Positions 9,813 to 17,947 of a stretch of 64,000 nucleotides of DNA are shown here, in pieces. The stretch is taken from assembly GCF_002119685.1 (NCBI RefSeq), contig NZ_CP021108.1, forward strand, positions 1,612,001-1,676,000, in the 5' to 3' direction. The first letter of the stretch is position 1, and each line of letters starts with the position of its first letter. Below the pieces are notes generated by a model, which was not told the origin of the DNA, ran no database searches, and was given only the letters and a program-made list of their open reading frames with translations. Source of the DNA: Bordetella genomosp. 8. GTDB lineage: Bacteria; Pseudomonadota; Gammaproteobacteria; Burkholderiales; Burkholderiaceae_B. The position numbers were made by a program, and so were the translations under genes.

Positions 9813-10886
9813 ATGGCTGACTGGAAAACGCATGGCGACATGAGCCTTCCGCCGCAAACCGCCGACGAAGACGACCCGCCGGTGCTGCATCCGCCGCGCC
9901 TGGATCCTGCCTGGTACACGGCGCGGCCCGAGCCGGCGATCGAGCCGGAGCTTGCCATCATCGACGCGCATTTCCACTTCTCCGATCATTGGGCGGGCTA
10001 TGGCCTGGACGACCAGCTACGGGACGTGGGCGGAGGACACCGGATCGACGCCACGATATTCATGCAGGTCGGCTGGAAGTACTGGACGAGCGGGCCGGCG
10101 CATCTGCGACCGGTCGGCGAAACAGAGGCCGTGGTGGCCCTGGCTGAAGAAGCCGCGGCGCGTGGCGCGACGACCAGGGTCGCGGCCGGGATCGTCGGAT
10201 ATGCCGACCTGCTCCTGGGCGACGCGGTAACGGAGATCCTCGAAGCCCACGTCGACGCGGGAAAGGGGCGGTTCCGGGGCGTGCGGTGTTCGGCGGCGCG
10301 CCATCGATCGTTCAAGTTCGGCGTGCTGCCCCGGCCACCCGTCGGTCTTTACGCGTGTCCCGGGTTTCGCGCCGGCCTGCGCCGGCTGGCCGCCATGGGC
10401 CTGGTCTTCGATGCCTGGATCTACCACCCCCAACTGGCTGAAGTCCTTGACCTGGCGCGGGCCGTGCCCGAGGCCATGATCGTCCTGGACCACATCGGCG
10501 GCATTCTCGGGGTCGGCGACTACGCCGGGCGTGGCGACGAGGCCTGGCGGGAATGGATGAAGTCGATCAGGGCGCTGGCGGCGTGCCCCAACGTGTTCGT
10601 CAAGATAGGGGGCTATGGCATCGCGACCTTCGGCCACAGGACGGAATCGCTGTCGTCGCCGCCATCCTCCGCCGCGCTGGCCGAACTGTGGCGGCCGTCG
10701 GCGGAAGTGGTCATGGAAGCGTTCGGCTCGCACCGCTGCATGTTCGAAAGCAATTTTCCCGTCGACCGTTCGTCCGGCAATTACTGCACCGTCTGGAACG
10801 CGTTCAAGCGCATCGCCGCGGGCGCCGGGGAACAGGAGAAGAACGACCTGTTCTCCGGCACCGCGGCCAGGGTCTACCGGATCTGA
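9813..10886 (+). CDS. Amidohydrolase-family (TIM-barrel) metal-dependent hydrolase
   Basis: Amidohydrolase 2 type TIM-barrel enzyme, 357 aa. The first metal motif appears as IIDAHFHFSDH (residues 49-59). Further markers are LDHIGG, a FVKIGGYG strand and a SNFPVDR motif carrying the late Asp. Relatives act as lactonases or decarboxylases of ring-derived acids; an L-rhamnono- or muconolactonase-like role is possible, but I cannot choose. The ATG follows the symporter stop without a gap (TGAATG), so translation is coupled. An unusual N-terminal 45-residue Pro/Asp-rich extension precedes the barrel. Last gene of the operon. Confidence 0.85.
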   Translation: MADWKTHGDMSLPPQTADEDDPPVLHPPRLDPAWYTARPEPAIEPELAIIDAHFHFSDHWAGYGLDDQLRDVGGGHRIDATIFMQVGWKYWTSGPAHLRPVGETEAVVALAEEAAARGATTRVAAGIVGYADLLLGDAVTEILEAHVDAGKGRFRGVRCSAARHRSFKFGVLPRPPVGLYACPGFRAGLRRLAAMGLVFDAWIYHPQLAEVLDLARAVPEAMIVLDHIGGILGVGDYAGRGDEAWREWMKSIRALAACPNVFVKIGGYGIATFGHRTESLSSPPSSAALAELWRPSAEVVMEAFGSHRCMFESNFPVDRSSGNYCTVWNAFKRIAAGAGEQEKNDLFSGTAARVYRI

Positions 10887-10893
10887 CCTGGGG

Positions 10894-10914
10894 ACGCCGT
10901 GTAATCCACGGCGT
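10894..10914 (+). terminator. Stem-loop after the catabolic operon
   Basis: A perfect 8-bp stem (ACGCCGTG and CACGGCGT) with a 5-base loop lies 7 bases after the amidohydrolase stop. No U-run follows, so it may be a weak terminator or an RNA-end-stabilising hairpin. Confidence 0.5.
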
Positions 10915-11060
10915 GACAAGAGCCGCTCAGATCGCGTCAGGCAGGTGGAAAGTGGCGGATTGTTGATTGGTATTGAATTTGCATGTTCGTTTCAGTGCAT
11001 TTATCCAGCGAAGGATAACGATAAGAATGGTCGCCATGGCAAGCTTTTCAGGAGATATCC

Positions 11061-11993
11061 ATGGCCTACACCATCCTGGTGACCGGCGCATCGTCCGGTT
11101 TTGGCGCGATGACGGCCCGCGCGCTGGCGCGGGCGGGGCATGTCGTCTACGCATCGATGCGCGAAACGGCGGGCCGCAACGCGCCGCGCGTGCGCGAGAT
11201 CGTCGAGTGGTCCGCGACGCACGGGTCTGAAACGCGGGCCGACCTGCGGCCGCTCGAGCTGGACGTCCAGTCGGAATCGTCAATCGAAGCGGCGGTCGCG
11301 CAGGTGCTGGCGGAAAGCGGCCGGCTGGACGTGGTGGTGCATAACGCCGGGCATATGGCGTTCGGGCCGGCCGAGGCCTTCACGCCGGCACAGTTCGCCC
11401 AGCTTTACGACATCAACGTGCTGGGCACGCAGCGCGTGAATCGCGCGGTGCTGCCGGTGCTGCGCCGGCAAGGGCGCGGCCTGCTGCTGTGGGTCGGCAG
11501 TTCCAGCCACCGCGGCGGCACGCCGCCCTATCTTGCACCGTACTTCGCCGCCAAGGCCGCGATGGACGCGCTGGCGGTCAGTTATGCGGGCGAAGTGGCG
11601 CGCTGGGGAATCGAAACCAGCATCGTCGTGCCGGGTGCGTTCACCAAGGGCACCAACCATTTCGCGCATGCCGGCTCGCCCGCCGACCAGGCATGCCAGG
11701 CGGAATACGATGCCGGGCCCACCCACGGGCTGGCCGACGAAATCCTCACCAACCTGGCGGCCTGCGAGCCGCCCGATGCCGACCCCGCCAGCGTCGCGCG
11801 GGCCATCGTCGACGTCGTGGACGCGCCTTATGGCAGCCGGCCCTTCCGCGTGCACATCGACCCATCGGATGACGGCTGCGCCGTGGTCGGGCCGGTGGCC
11901 GACCGCATCCGCGCCGAGTTCCTGCGGCGCGTCAACCTGGGCGACCTGCTGTCGCCGCGCATCGATAAGGAGACTGCTCATGGCCGGCAATAA
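11061..11993 (+). CDS. Short-chain dehydrogenase/reductase (SDR)
   Basis: SDR of 310 aa with VTGASSGFG at residues 7-15, HNAGHMAFG for the NAG motif and a YFAAK catalytic pair. The C-terminal region is longer than in minimal SDRs and resembles ketoreductase-like or retinol-type SDRs. CAGGAGATATCC gives a good ribosome-binding site. The end overlaps the next gene by 14 bp. The 174-bp upstream gap is AT-richer than its surroundings and holds a stretch around 11015-11034 resembling part of a Fur box. Substrate not identifiable. Confidence 0.87.
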   Translation: MAYTILVTGASSGFGAMTARALARAGHVVYASMRETAGRNAPRVREIVEWSATHGSETRADLRPLELDVQSESSIEAAVAQVLAESGRLDVVVHNAGHMAFGPAEAFTPAQFAQLYDINVLGTQRVNRAVLPVLRRQGRGLLLWVGSSSHRGGTPPYLAPYFAAKAAMDALAVSYAGEVARWGIETSIVVPGAFTKGTNHFAHAGSPADQACQAEYDAGPTHGLADEILTNLAACEPPDADPASVARAIVDVVDAPYGSRPFRVHIDPSDDGCAVVGPVADRIRAEFLRRVNLGDLLSPRIDKETAHGRQ

Positions 11994-12477
11994 TCTGGGC
12001 AAACACATGAAGGTCGTGCTGGGTGAATCGATCGTCGCCTCATCGGCCGCCACCGTCAGTACGCTGGCCTTGGAGCTGCCGGTGTGGGCGATGTTCGTCG
12101 GCTGGATCGCGTTCTTCACCCGCGGCCTGAACCTGCGCAGCGGGCTGGTGAACCTGGCCTGCGTGCTGATGGGCGTTGCCCTGGGCATAGGCGCGGCGCA
12201 TGTGCTGGGCGCGCTGGCGCCGCTGCTGGGCGACTATGCGATCAGTGCCGTCGTGGTGGCGGTCACCGCCGTGGCCCTGTCGCTGGCGCGTCTGCCCGTG
12301 TTCAACAATCTGCTGGGATTTTTCCTGGGGCTGGTGGCGTATTTCGCATCGCACATGCCACCGACGCCGGCGACCTTCTCCAGCCTGGGCCTGGCGGCCG
12401 CCCTGGGCGGCGTCGCCGCGTTCTGCGCCCATGCGTGGCAGCGTCGCATCAACGCAGCGGGGCAGCCGCGGTCGTAG
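11980..12477 (+). CDS. DUF1097-type integral membrane protein
   Basis: Small inner-membrane protein (165 aa) with about five hydrophobic segments covering most of its length after residue 15. Pattern and size fit the DUF1097 (YcdZ-like) family, whose function is not known. It starts inside the 3' end of the SDR gene (14-bp overlap, AAGGAGACTGCTC before the ATG), so the two are translationally coupled. A transport or permeability role for the SDR substrate is only a guess. Confidence 0.75.
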   Translation: MAGNNLGKHMKVVLGESIVASSAATVSTLALELPVWAMFVGWIAFFTRGLNLRSGLVNLACVLMGVALGIGAAHVLGALAPLLGDYAISAVVVAVTAVALSLARLPVFNNLLGFFLGLVAYFASHMPPTPATFSSLGLAAALGGVAAFCAHAWQRRINAAGQPRS

Positions 12478-12509
12478 GTTGGCCGGTGGCGCCGCCTGGC
12501 ACCCTTTGC

Positions 12510-13406
12510 TCAGAACTGCCGCGCCTGCACGCTGGCGGCCGGCGTACCGCGATCGGTCAGGCCCATTTTGGCGATCAGCATGTCGAAGACATAGCGCGTC
12601 AGGGGATTGATCAGGTCGCTGCGCATCCAGAGGAAGTAATTGGCGTCCGGCAGGGGCGGCAGGCCGTCCTTTTCGCCCAGTACGCGCATATCCGGCCCCA
12701 GGAATTCGATGCTGCGCGCGGTCACGCCCAGGCCGGCGCGCACCGCGGCGCGGATGCCGACCAGATTGGGCGCGACGTAGTTGGTCTGCCAGGGCACGCG
12801 CGCCTGTTCCAGCGCATTCAGGGCCAGCCGGCGGAACAGGCTGGGCTCGTCCGCCAGCACCAGCGGGACCGGCAAGTTGGCGTCGTGGACATAGCTGGCG
12901 GATGCAATCCAGGCGGTGGGCGACGTGCGCAGGATGACGCCCTCGTAGGCGGGATCGAAGCGCGTGGAGATGGTCAGGTCCAGTTCCCCGGCGCGCAGCG
13001 CGTTCATCAGGAAGGGGCTGCGATCGACGCGTATTTCCAGCCTGACGCGTGGCGACCAGCGGGTGATGTGTGTCAGCACCGTCGGCAACAGGGTTTCGGC
13101 GACGTCATGCGGGGCGCCCAGGCGCAGCTCGCCTTCCAGTTGGCCATCCTGCATCGCGCGCATCGCTTCGTCGTTGATGGCCAGCATGTGGCGCGCGTAA
13201 TCCACCAGCTTGCGTCCGTGCGGCGACAGCAGCTTGTTGCGGCCTTGCTTTTCGAACAGGGGCAGCCCGACGATGCTTTCCAGCCGCTGCATCTGCTGGG
13301 TAATCGCCGATTGGGTTCTGTGCAACCGCTCGGCGGCCGCCGAGAAGGTCTGGGCCTGGTCTATGGCAGCCAGGGTACGCAGCAGGTCCAGGTCCAGATT
13401 GCGCAT
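12510..13406 (-). CDS. LysR-family regulator of the thiol island
   Basis: LysR-type regulator of 298 aa. The HTH covers residues 4-63 (LLRTLAAIDQAQTFSAAAER, then TQSAITQQMQRLE). The effector domain follows the sequence GELRLGAPHDVAETLLP. It is divergent from the cupin thiol dioxygenase at 13521, with an AT-rich intergenic region containing a palindrome. This arrangement suggests that it controls the sulfur genes 13521-17036 and perhaps the ABC transporter that follows. The effector may be a thiol or sulfur amino acid; this is inference from context. Confidence 0.9.
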   Translation of the reverse strand: MRNLDLDLLRTLAAIDQAQTFSAAAERLHRTQSAITQQMQRLESIVGLPLFEKQGRNKLLSPHGRKLVDYARHMLAINDEAMRAMQDGQLEGELRLGAPHDVAETLLPTVLTHITRWSPRVRLEIRVDRSPFLMNALRAGELDLTISTRFDPAYEGVILRTSPTAWIASASYVHDANLPVPLVLADEPSLFRRLALNALEQARVPWQTNYVAPNLVGIRAAVRAGLGVTARSIEFLGPDMRVLGEKDGLPPLPDANYFLWMRSDLINPLTRYVFDMLIAKMGLTDRGTPAASVQARQF

Positions 13407-13447
13407 GCCGTCTCCGACATATTACGGAAGCTAATGAGTTATTAAAT

Positions 13448-13459
13448 CAAATTAATTTG
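13448..13459. promoter_or_regulatory. AT-rich palindrome, probable LysR operator
   Basis: A perfect 12-bp palindrome (CAAATTAATTTG) sits in a strongly AT-rich stretch (13431-13460) between the divergent LysR and dioxygenase genes. Such a stretch stands out in this GC-rich sequence and probably covers both the operator and promoter elements. Confidence 0.5.
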
Positions 13460-13520
13460 TCACGCCGCAGGCAGGCCCGTAGAGTAACGCCAAAATCGCA
13501 TTTCCACAGGGGTTACGCTC

Positions 13521-14108
13521 ATGGCCGGCTTGCATCCGCATAACAAAGACATTTCAGCTGCGATCGAAAACATAAAGGATACTGTACAAACGCAGGGCCT
13601 GAGCCGTGACAGCCTGGACGATGTCCTGCGCACGGTGGTCGGCCTCGCCAGCCATGCCGACTGGTGGGGCGCCGACCGCTACCCCGCGCCGGAAGGCGAC
13701 GAGCGCCAGGCCCGCTACCTGATAAGCGAAACCCCCGACAAGACCTATGCGCTGTACCTGAACGTGATGCGCCCGGGCAAGAAGATCGTCCCGCACAACC
13801 ACACCACGTGGGCGTGCATCGCGGCGGTGGAAGGCATCGAATACAACTACGTCTACGACAGGTTGGACGACGGCAGCGAGCCTGGCGTCGGCCGCCTGGA
13901 AAAGACCGGCACCGTGGTGGTGGAACCCGGGACCGGCATCGCCCTGATGCCCGACGATATCCACGCCGTGGAAATCCGTGGGGATGGCGTGATCCGCCAT
14001 CTGCACATGTACGGCCGCGCGCTGGAAACGCTATCCGAGCGCCTGTCCTTCGACCTGGACACCGGCACCTGCAAGGTCATGCCCATCGGCGTGCAGACGC
14101 GTCGCTGA
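13521..14108 (+). CDS. Cupin thiol dioxygenase (cysteine/3-mercaptopropionate dioxygenase family)
   Basis: Non-haem iron thiol dioxygenase, 195 aa, which adds O2 to a thiol to give a sulfinate. The first cupin motif is [15 protein letters not shown] with metal ligands His92 and His94; the third ligand is His148 in DDIHAV. The outer-sphere triad of the family is Ser-x-His-x-Tyr; here the corresponding residues are His160-Leu-His162-Met-Tyr164, so the Ser appears replaced by His. Substrate specificity is therefore uncertain (cysteine, 3-mercaptopropionate or another thiol). It is followed after 13 bp by a C-S lyase. The start ATG at 13521 has AGGGG upstream. Confidence 0.87.
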   Translation: MAGLHPHNKDISAAIENIKDTVQTQGLSRDSLDDVLRTVVGLASHADWWGADRYPAPEGDERQARYLISETPDKTYALYLNVMRPGKKIVPHNHTTWACIAAVEGIEYNYVYDRLDDGSEPGVGRLEKTGTVVVEPGTGIALMPDDIHAVEIRGDGVIRHLHMYGRALETLSERLSFDLDTGTCKVMPIGVQTRR

Positions 14109-14121
14109 ACGGAAGCCCACC

Positions 14122-15291
14122 ATGGATGAACAGTACAAGCCTGGCACGCGGCTGCTGCGTGCCGGGCGGCCGCATCGCGGCTGGGTCAACACGCCCGTCA
14201 CCCGCGCCAGCACCTTTATCTACGAGAACGTGCAGCAGTGGCGCGACACGCGCGCGCGCCGCGAAAAGGAACGCCTGCTGTCCTACGGCGCGCGCGGGAC
14301 CGACAGCACGCATGCGCTGGAAGACGCGCTCGTCGAGCTGGAAGGCGGCTATCGCGCCAAGGCCTACCCGACGGGCCAGGCCGCCATCGCGGTGGTGCTG
14401 CTGGCCTATCTGAAGTCCGGCGACCACGTACTGATCACGGATGCGGTGTACGAACCGGTAAGGCGCTTCTGCGCCGAACAACTGTCCCGCTGGGGCATCG
14501 CCTTCAGCTACTACCAGCCCGACGGCAGCGACCTGGCGGACCAGATCCGTCCCAATACCCGCATGATCTATGCGGAATGTCCGGGTTCGCTGGTCTATGA
14601 AATGATGGACCTGCCGGCGGTCGCGGACTTGGCGCGACGCCACGATTGCTGGCTGGCGGTGGACAACACCTGGGGCTCCGGCCTGCTGTATCGGCCGCTG
14701 GCGCTGGGCGCCGATATCTCGGTCTGCGCGGCGACCAAATACCTGGGCGGCCACGCCGACGTCATGATGGGCACGGTGGTCACCAACGAAAGGGCCTGGG
14801 CGCCGCTGGAGCGGGCCACTGTCGATATGGGCCAGACCGTGGGCGCCGACGATGCCTACCTGGTGCTGCGCGGCCTGCGCTCCATGCCGGCGCGGCTGGC
14901 CATGCACGAACGCCACGCGCTGCGCGTCGCGGAATGGCTGCAAAGCCGTCCGGAGGTGGCGCGAGTCCTTTGCCCCGCCTTGCCCGACCATCCCGGCCAC
15001 GCGCTGTGGGAGCGGGATTGCACCGGCACCAACGGCCTGCTTTCAATCGAATTCGCGCGCGGCATCCAGGACGCGGACGTCGAGCGCATGATCGATGCCT
15101 TCCGCCTGTTCGGCCTGGGCGCATCGTGGGGCGGCTTCGAAAGCCTGTGCGTGCCGGCCTATATGACCCGTGCGCGCACCGTGGCGGACTGGTCGGGGCG
15201 CGGGGCGGTATTGCGGCTGCATATCGGCCTGGAAGATCCCGAGGACCTGATCGCCGACCTGGACCAGGCCATGGCCGCGCTGAAACGCTGA
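14122..15291 (+). CDS. metC: PLP-dependent C-S lyase (cystathionine beta-lyase type)
   Basis: Cys/Met-metabolism PLP enzyme, 389 aa, fold type I. The PLP lysine is Lys206 in ATKYLGGHADVMMG, Asp181 contacts the pyridine nitrogen, and the Tyr-x-Arg motif is represented by SYGARGT near residue 54. Overall features fit cystathionine beta-lyase, which cleaves a C-S bond to give a thiol, pyruvate and ammonia. Located between a thiol dioxygenase and a rhodanese, it may serve sulfur-compound breakdown rather than methionine synthesis. It starts 13 bp after the dioxygenase stop. Confidence 0.87.
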   Translation: MDEQYKPGTRLLRAGRPHRGWVNTPVTRASTFIYENVQQWRDTRARREKERLLSYGARGTDSTHALEDALVELEGGYRAKAYPTGQAAIAVVLLAYLKSGDHVLITDAVYEPVRRFCAEQLSRWGIAFSYYQPDGSDLADQIRPNTRMIYAECPGSLVYEMMDLPAVADLARRHDCWLAVDNTWGSGLLYRPLALGADISVCAATKYLGGHADVMMGTVVTNERAWAPLERATVDMGQTVGADDAYLVLRGLRSMPARLAMHERHALRVAEWLQSRPEVARVLCPALPDHPGHALWERDCTGTNGLLSIEFARGIQDADVERMIDAFRLFGLGASWGGFESLCVPAYMTRARTVADWSGRGAVLRLHIGLEDPEDLIADLDQAMAALKR

Positions 15292-15422
15292 CACCTCGAA
15301 CGCCTGGCACGCTGAAACGCTGAGCGCGGCGCACCCGCGCCGTTCCACACCCGAGATCATCCCGGCACGCCGCGTCGCGCGGCGCGTGGGGACGCTTTTT
15401 TCCTTGAATCCCGCAGGCCCAC

Positions 15423-17036
15423 ATGACCCAGCCACCTACCGACGACACGTCCATTCCGCGCATCGACGCCGCCACGCTGAAACGCTGGCTGCATGACGGC
15501 GCCGAAATCGGCTTGCTGGATGTGCGCGAGCACGGCCAGTATGGCGAAGGCCATCCCTTCCTGGCGGTGTCCCTGCCTTACAGCCGCCTGGAGCTCGAAG
15601 CGCCGCGCCTGCTGCCGCGCAGGACGGCCCGCCTGGTCGCATTCGACGACGGCGACGGGGTGGCGCCGCGCGCCGCGGCGGCGCTGCGCGGCCTGGGCTA
15701 CACGGACGTCCACGTGTTGCAGGGCGGCGCGCCGGCCTGGCGAGCCGCGGGCTTTACCCTGTTCGCGGGCGTCAACCTGCCCAGCAAGACCTTCGGCGAA
15801 CTTGCCGAACATATCTGCCACACGCCGCGCATCAGCGCCACCGACCTGGCGGATCGCCAGCGCAAGGGCGATAAGCTGGTGGTGCTGGACGGCCGCCCGT
15901 TCACCGAATACGCCAAGATGAACATTCCTGGCGGCATCTGCTGCCCGAACGGCGAGCTGGCCTTGCGTATCCCGGACCTGGTTCCCGATGCCGACACTAC
16001 CATCGTGATCAACTGCGCGGGCCGCACGCGCAGCATCATCGGTGCGCAGACGCTGATCAACCTGGGTCTGCCGAATCCCATCCTGGCGCTGGAAAACGGC
16101 ACGCAGGGCTGGTACCTGGCCGACCTGCCGCTTGAGCATGGCTCCCGCCGCAGGCACTCCGAAGCCATGCCGGCGCAGGCGCTGCCCGCGCTGCGCGAGC
16201 GAGCCGAGGCGCTGGTGCGCCAGTACGGCGTCGATACCGTGGATGCCGTCCAGGTCCGCGCGTGGCTGGCGGATGCCGGCCGCACCACCTACCTGTGCGA
16301 CGTGCGTACGCCCGAGGAATACGCCGCCGGCACGCTGGCGGGTGCGCAGCATGCGCCGGGCGGCCAATTGATCCAGGCCACCGACCAGTACGTCGGCGTG
16401 CGCAATGCGCGCATCGTGCTGCTGGATGGCGAAGGCGTGCGTGCCCCGGTGGTCGGCAGCTGGCTGAAGCAGATGGGATGGGATGTGCATGTGCTGCGCG
16501 ACGGCGTCGAGGCGGACCTGCCGAAGACCCGCTCGACGGCGTCCGGTGCGTCTCCGGCCCTGCCCGCCATCGCCACGGCCGCGCTGGCCGCCGCGCAGCG
16601 CGATGGCGCGGTCCTGCTGGACCTGCGGCCCGGCATGGCCTACCGCAAGGGCCACATCGCCGGCGCGCTCTGGTCCATACGCCCCAGATTGCACACCTTG
16701 GACCTGCCGCGCGGCGCGCGTGTCGTCCTGCTGGCCGCCGAGTCCGCGGTGGCCGCGCTGGCCGCGCGCGACCTGGCGGCGCTGGGCATCACGCAGGTCC
16801 AGGCGAACTGCGACGGCGTGGACGCCTGGCGCGCGAGCGGGCTGGCCATCGAAGCCACCGACGACGTGCCGGCCGACAAGGAATGCATCGACTACCTGTT
16901 CTTCGTCCATGACCGCCATGACGGCAACAAGGCCGCGGCGCGCCAATACCTGGCATGGGAGACCAACCTGATCCATCAGATCGACGAACAGGAACGATCG
17001 ATATTCCGTTTTCCGGCCGGTTCCGCCGCGGCTTGA
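15423..17036 (+). CDS. Four-domain rhodanese sulfurtransferase
   Basis: A 537-aa protein made of four rhodanese domains (about residues 12-115, 134-238, 272-368 and 380-478). Only the second has the catalytic cysteine: Cys198 in VINCAGRTRS. The corresponding loops read AFDDGDGVA, LLDGEGVRA and LAAESAVAA in domains 1, 3 and 4, so these are probably non-catalytic. Rhodaneses pass sulfane sulfur from a persulfide or thiosulfate to an acceptor. A conserved tail (YLFFVHDRHDGNK...) ends the protein. It lies 131 bp after the lyase and probably deals with sulfur released by the neighbouring enzymes. A 698-codon antisense frame here is a shadow. Confidence 0.88.
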   Translation: MTQPPTDDTSIPRIDAATLKRWLHDGAEIGLLDVREHGQYGEGHPFLAVSLPYSRLELEAPRLLPRRTARLVAFDDGDGVAPRAAAALRGLGYTDVHVLQGGAPAWRAAGFTLFAGVNLPSKTFGELAEHICHTPRISATDLADRQRKGDKLVVLDGRPFTEYAKMNIPGGICCPNGELALRIPDLVPDADTTIVINCAGRTRSIIGAQTLINLGLPNPILALENGTQGWYLADLPLEHGSRRRHSEAMPAQALPALRERAEALVRQYGVDTVDAVQVRAWLADAGRTTYLCDVRTPEEYAAGTLAGAQHAPGGQLIQATDQYVGVRNARIVLLDGEGVRAPVVGSWLKQMGWDVHVLRDGVEADLPKTRSTASGASPALPAIATAALAAAQRDGAVLLDLRPGMAYRKGHIAGALWSIRPRLHTLDLPRGARVVLLAAESAVAALAARDLAALGITQVQANCDGVDAWRASGLAIEATDDVPADKECIDYLFFVHDRHDGNKAAARQYLAWETNLIHQIDEQERSIFRFPAGSAAA

Positions 17037-17102
17037 CGCCATCGGTGGAGCGGTCCCGGTGCGAACCACGTGAAGCACATCAACCAGAGTAGGGGAGCAA
17101 CG

Positions 17103-17930
17103 ATGAGAAGCACTGCAATGCTGTTTGCCGCCGCGGTGGCGGCCGCCACCATGAGCGCCGGCGTGGCCCACGCCGACGCGCTGGATACCGTCAAGGCGCG
17201 TGGCAAGCTGATCTGCGGCACGCAGAGCGCCAGCGTGCCCTACGCCTACCAGGACACGGCCACCCGCAGCTTCGTCGGCTACGACGTCGATATGTGCGCC
17301 GCCCTCGCGAAGGGCCTGGGCGTGGCCCTGGAGCACAAGCCGCTGTCCACCGAGGCACGCATCCCGGAGCTGAAGATGGACCGCGTGGACGTGGTTGCCG
17401 GTTCCATGGCCTACCTGCCGGAGCGCGCGCAACAGGTCGACTACAGCCTGCAATACCTACAGGGCAGCATCAAGGTGCTGGTGCGCAAGAATTCCGGCAT
17501 CGCGTCGCTGAAGGACCTGGCCGGCCGCAAGGTATGCGCGTCCAAGGGGTCGAGTTCCGCGGCCATCGCCGCCCGCGTGCTGCCGAATTCGCAGGTCCTG
17601 TCCTTCCAGGACGTGGCGTCCTGCTACCTGGGCCTGCAGAATGAAAAGGTCGATGGCTTCACCGCCGGCGAACTGATCCTGAAGCGCTTCGAACTGGATT
17701 CGCAGAAAGCTGGCACGCCCGTGGTGCTGCTGCCCGAGCCGACCTACGTCGAACACATCGGCGTGGTGGTGAACAAGGGCAATCCCAAGCTGCTGGCCGC
17801 CGTCAACAAGGTGATCCAGGACATGGACAAGGACGGCACGCTGGACGCCATGTACACGAAGTGGCTGGGCGCGGATTCCATCTACAAGCTGACCCGCACC
17901 TTCAAGGTCGAGCCGGTGGACGCCGAGTAA
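17103..17930 (+). CDS. Polar amino-acid ABC transporter, periplasmic binding protein
   Basis: SBP_bac_3 (family 3) solute-binding protein, 275 aa. The Sec signal peptide (MRSTAMLFAAAVAAATMSAG..., cleavage after AHA) begins at ATG 17103, which has AGGGGAGCAACG before it; the upstream in-frame ATG at 17070 would spoil the signal peptide. The mature part has the expected GKLICGTQ start and SFVGYDVDMCAALAKGLG motif. It binds polar amino acids or related compounds. It starts 66 bp after the rhodanese gene and leads an importer of four genes, so the ligand may be a sulfur amino acid such as cystine or a thioether. Confidence 0.92.
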   Translation: MRSTAMLFAAAVAAATMSAGVAHADALDTVKARGKLICGTQSASVPYAYQDTATRSFVGYDVDMCAALAKGLGVALEHKPLSTEARIPELKMDRVDVVAGSMAYLPERAQQVDYSLQYLQGSIKVLVRKNSGIASLKDLAGRKVCASKGSSSAAIAARVLPNSQVLSFQDVASCYLGLQNEKVDGFTAGELILKRFELDSQKAGTPVVLLPEPTYVEHIGVVVNKGNPKLLAAVNKVIQDMDKDGTLDAMYTKWLGADSIYKLTRTFKVEPVDAE

Positions 17931-17947
17931 GGCGGACGGGAAGCGTC

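Noticed and set aside
12084..13445. 453-codon plus-strand frame over DUF1097 and the LysR gene
   Set aside because: Shadow frame; both real genes in other frames are well supported.
15357..17453. 698-codon open frame on the minus strand over the rhodanese and binding-protein genes
   Set aside because: Arg/Gln/His-rich shadow without domains; the plus strand carries clear rhodanese and SBP motifs and ribosome-binding sites.
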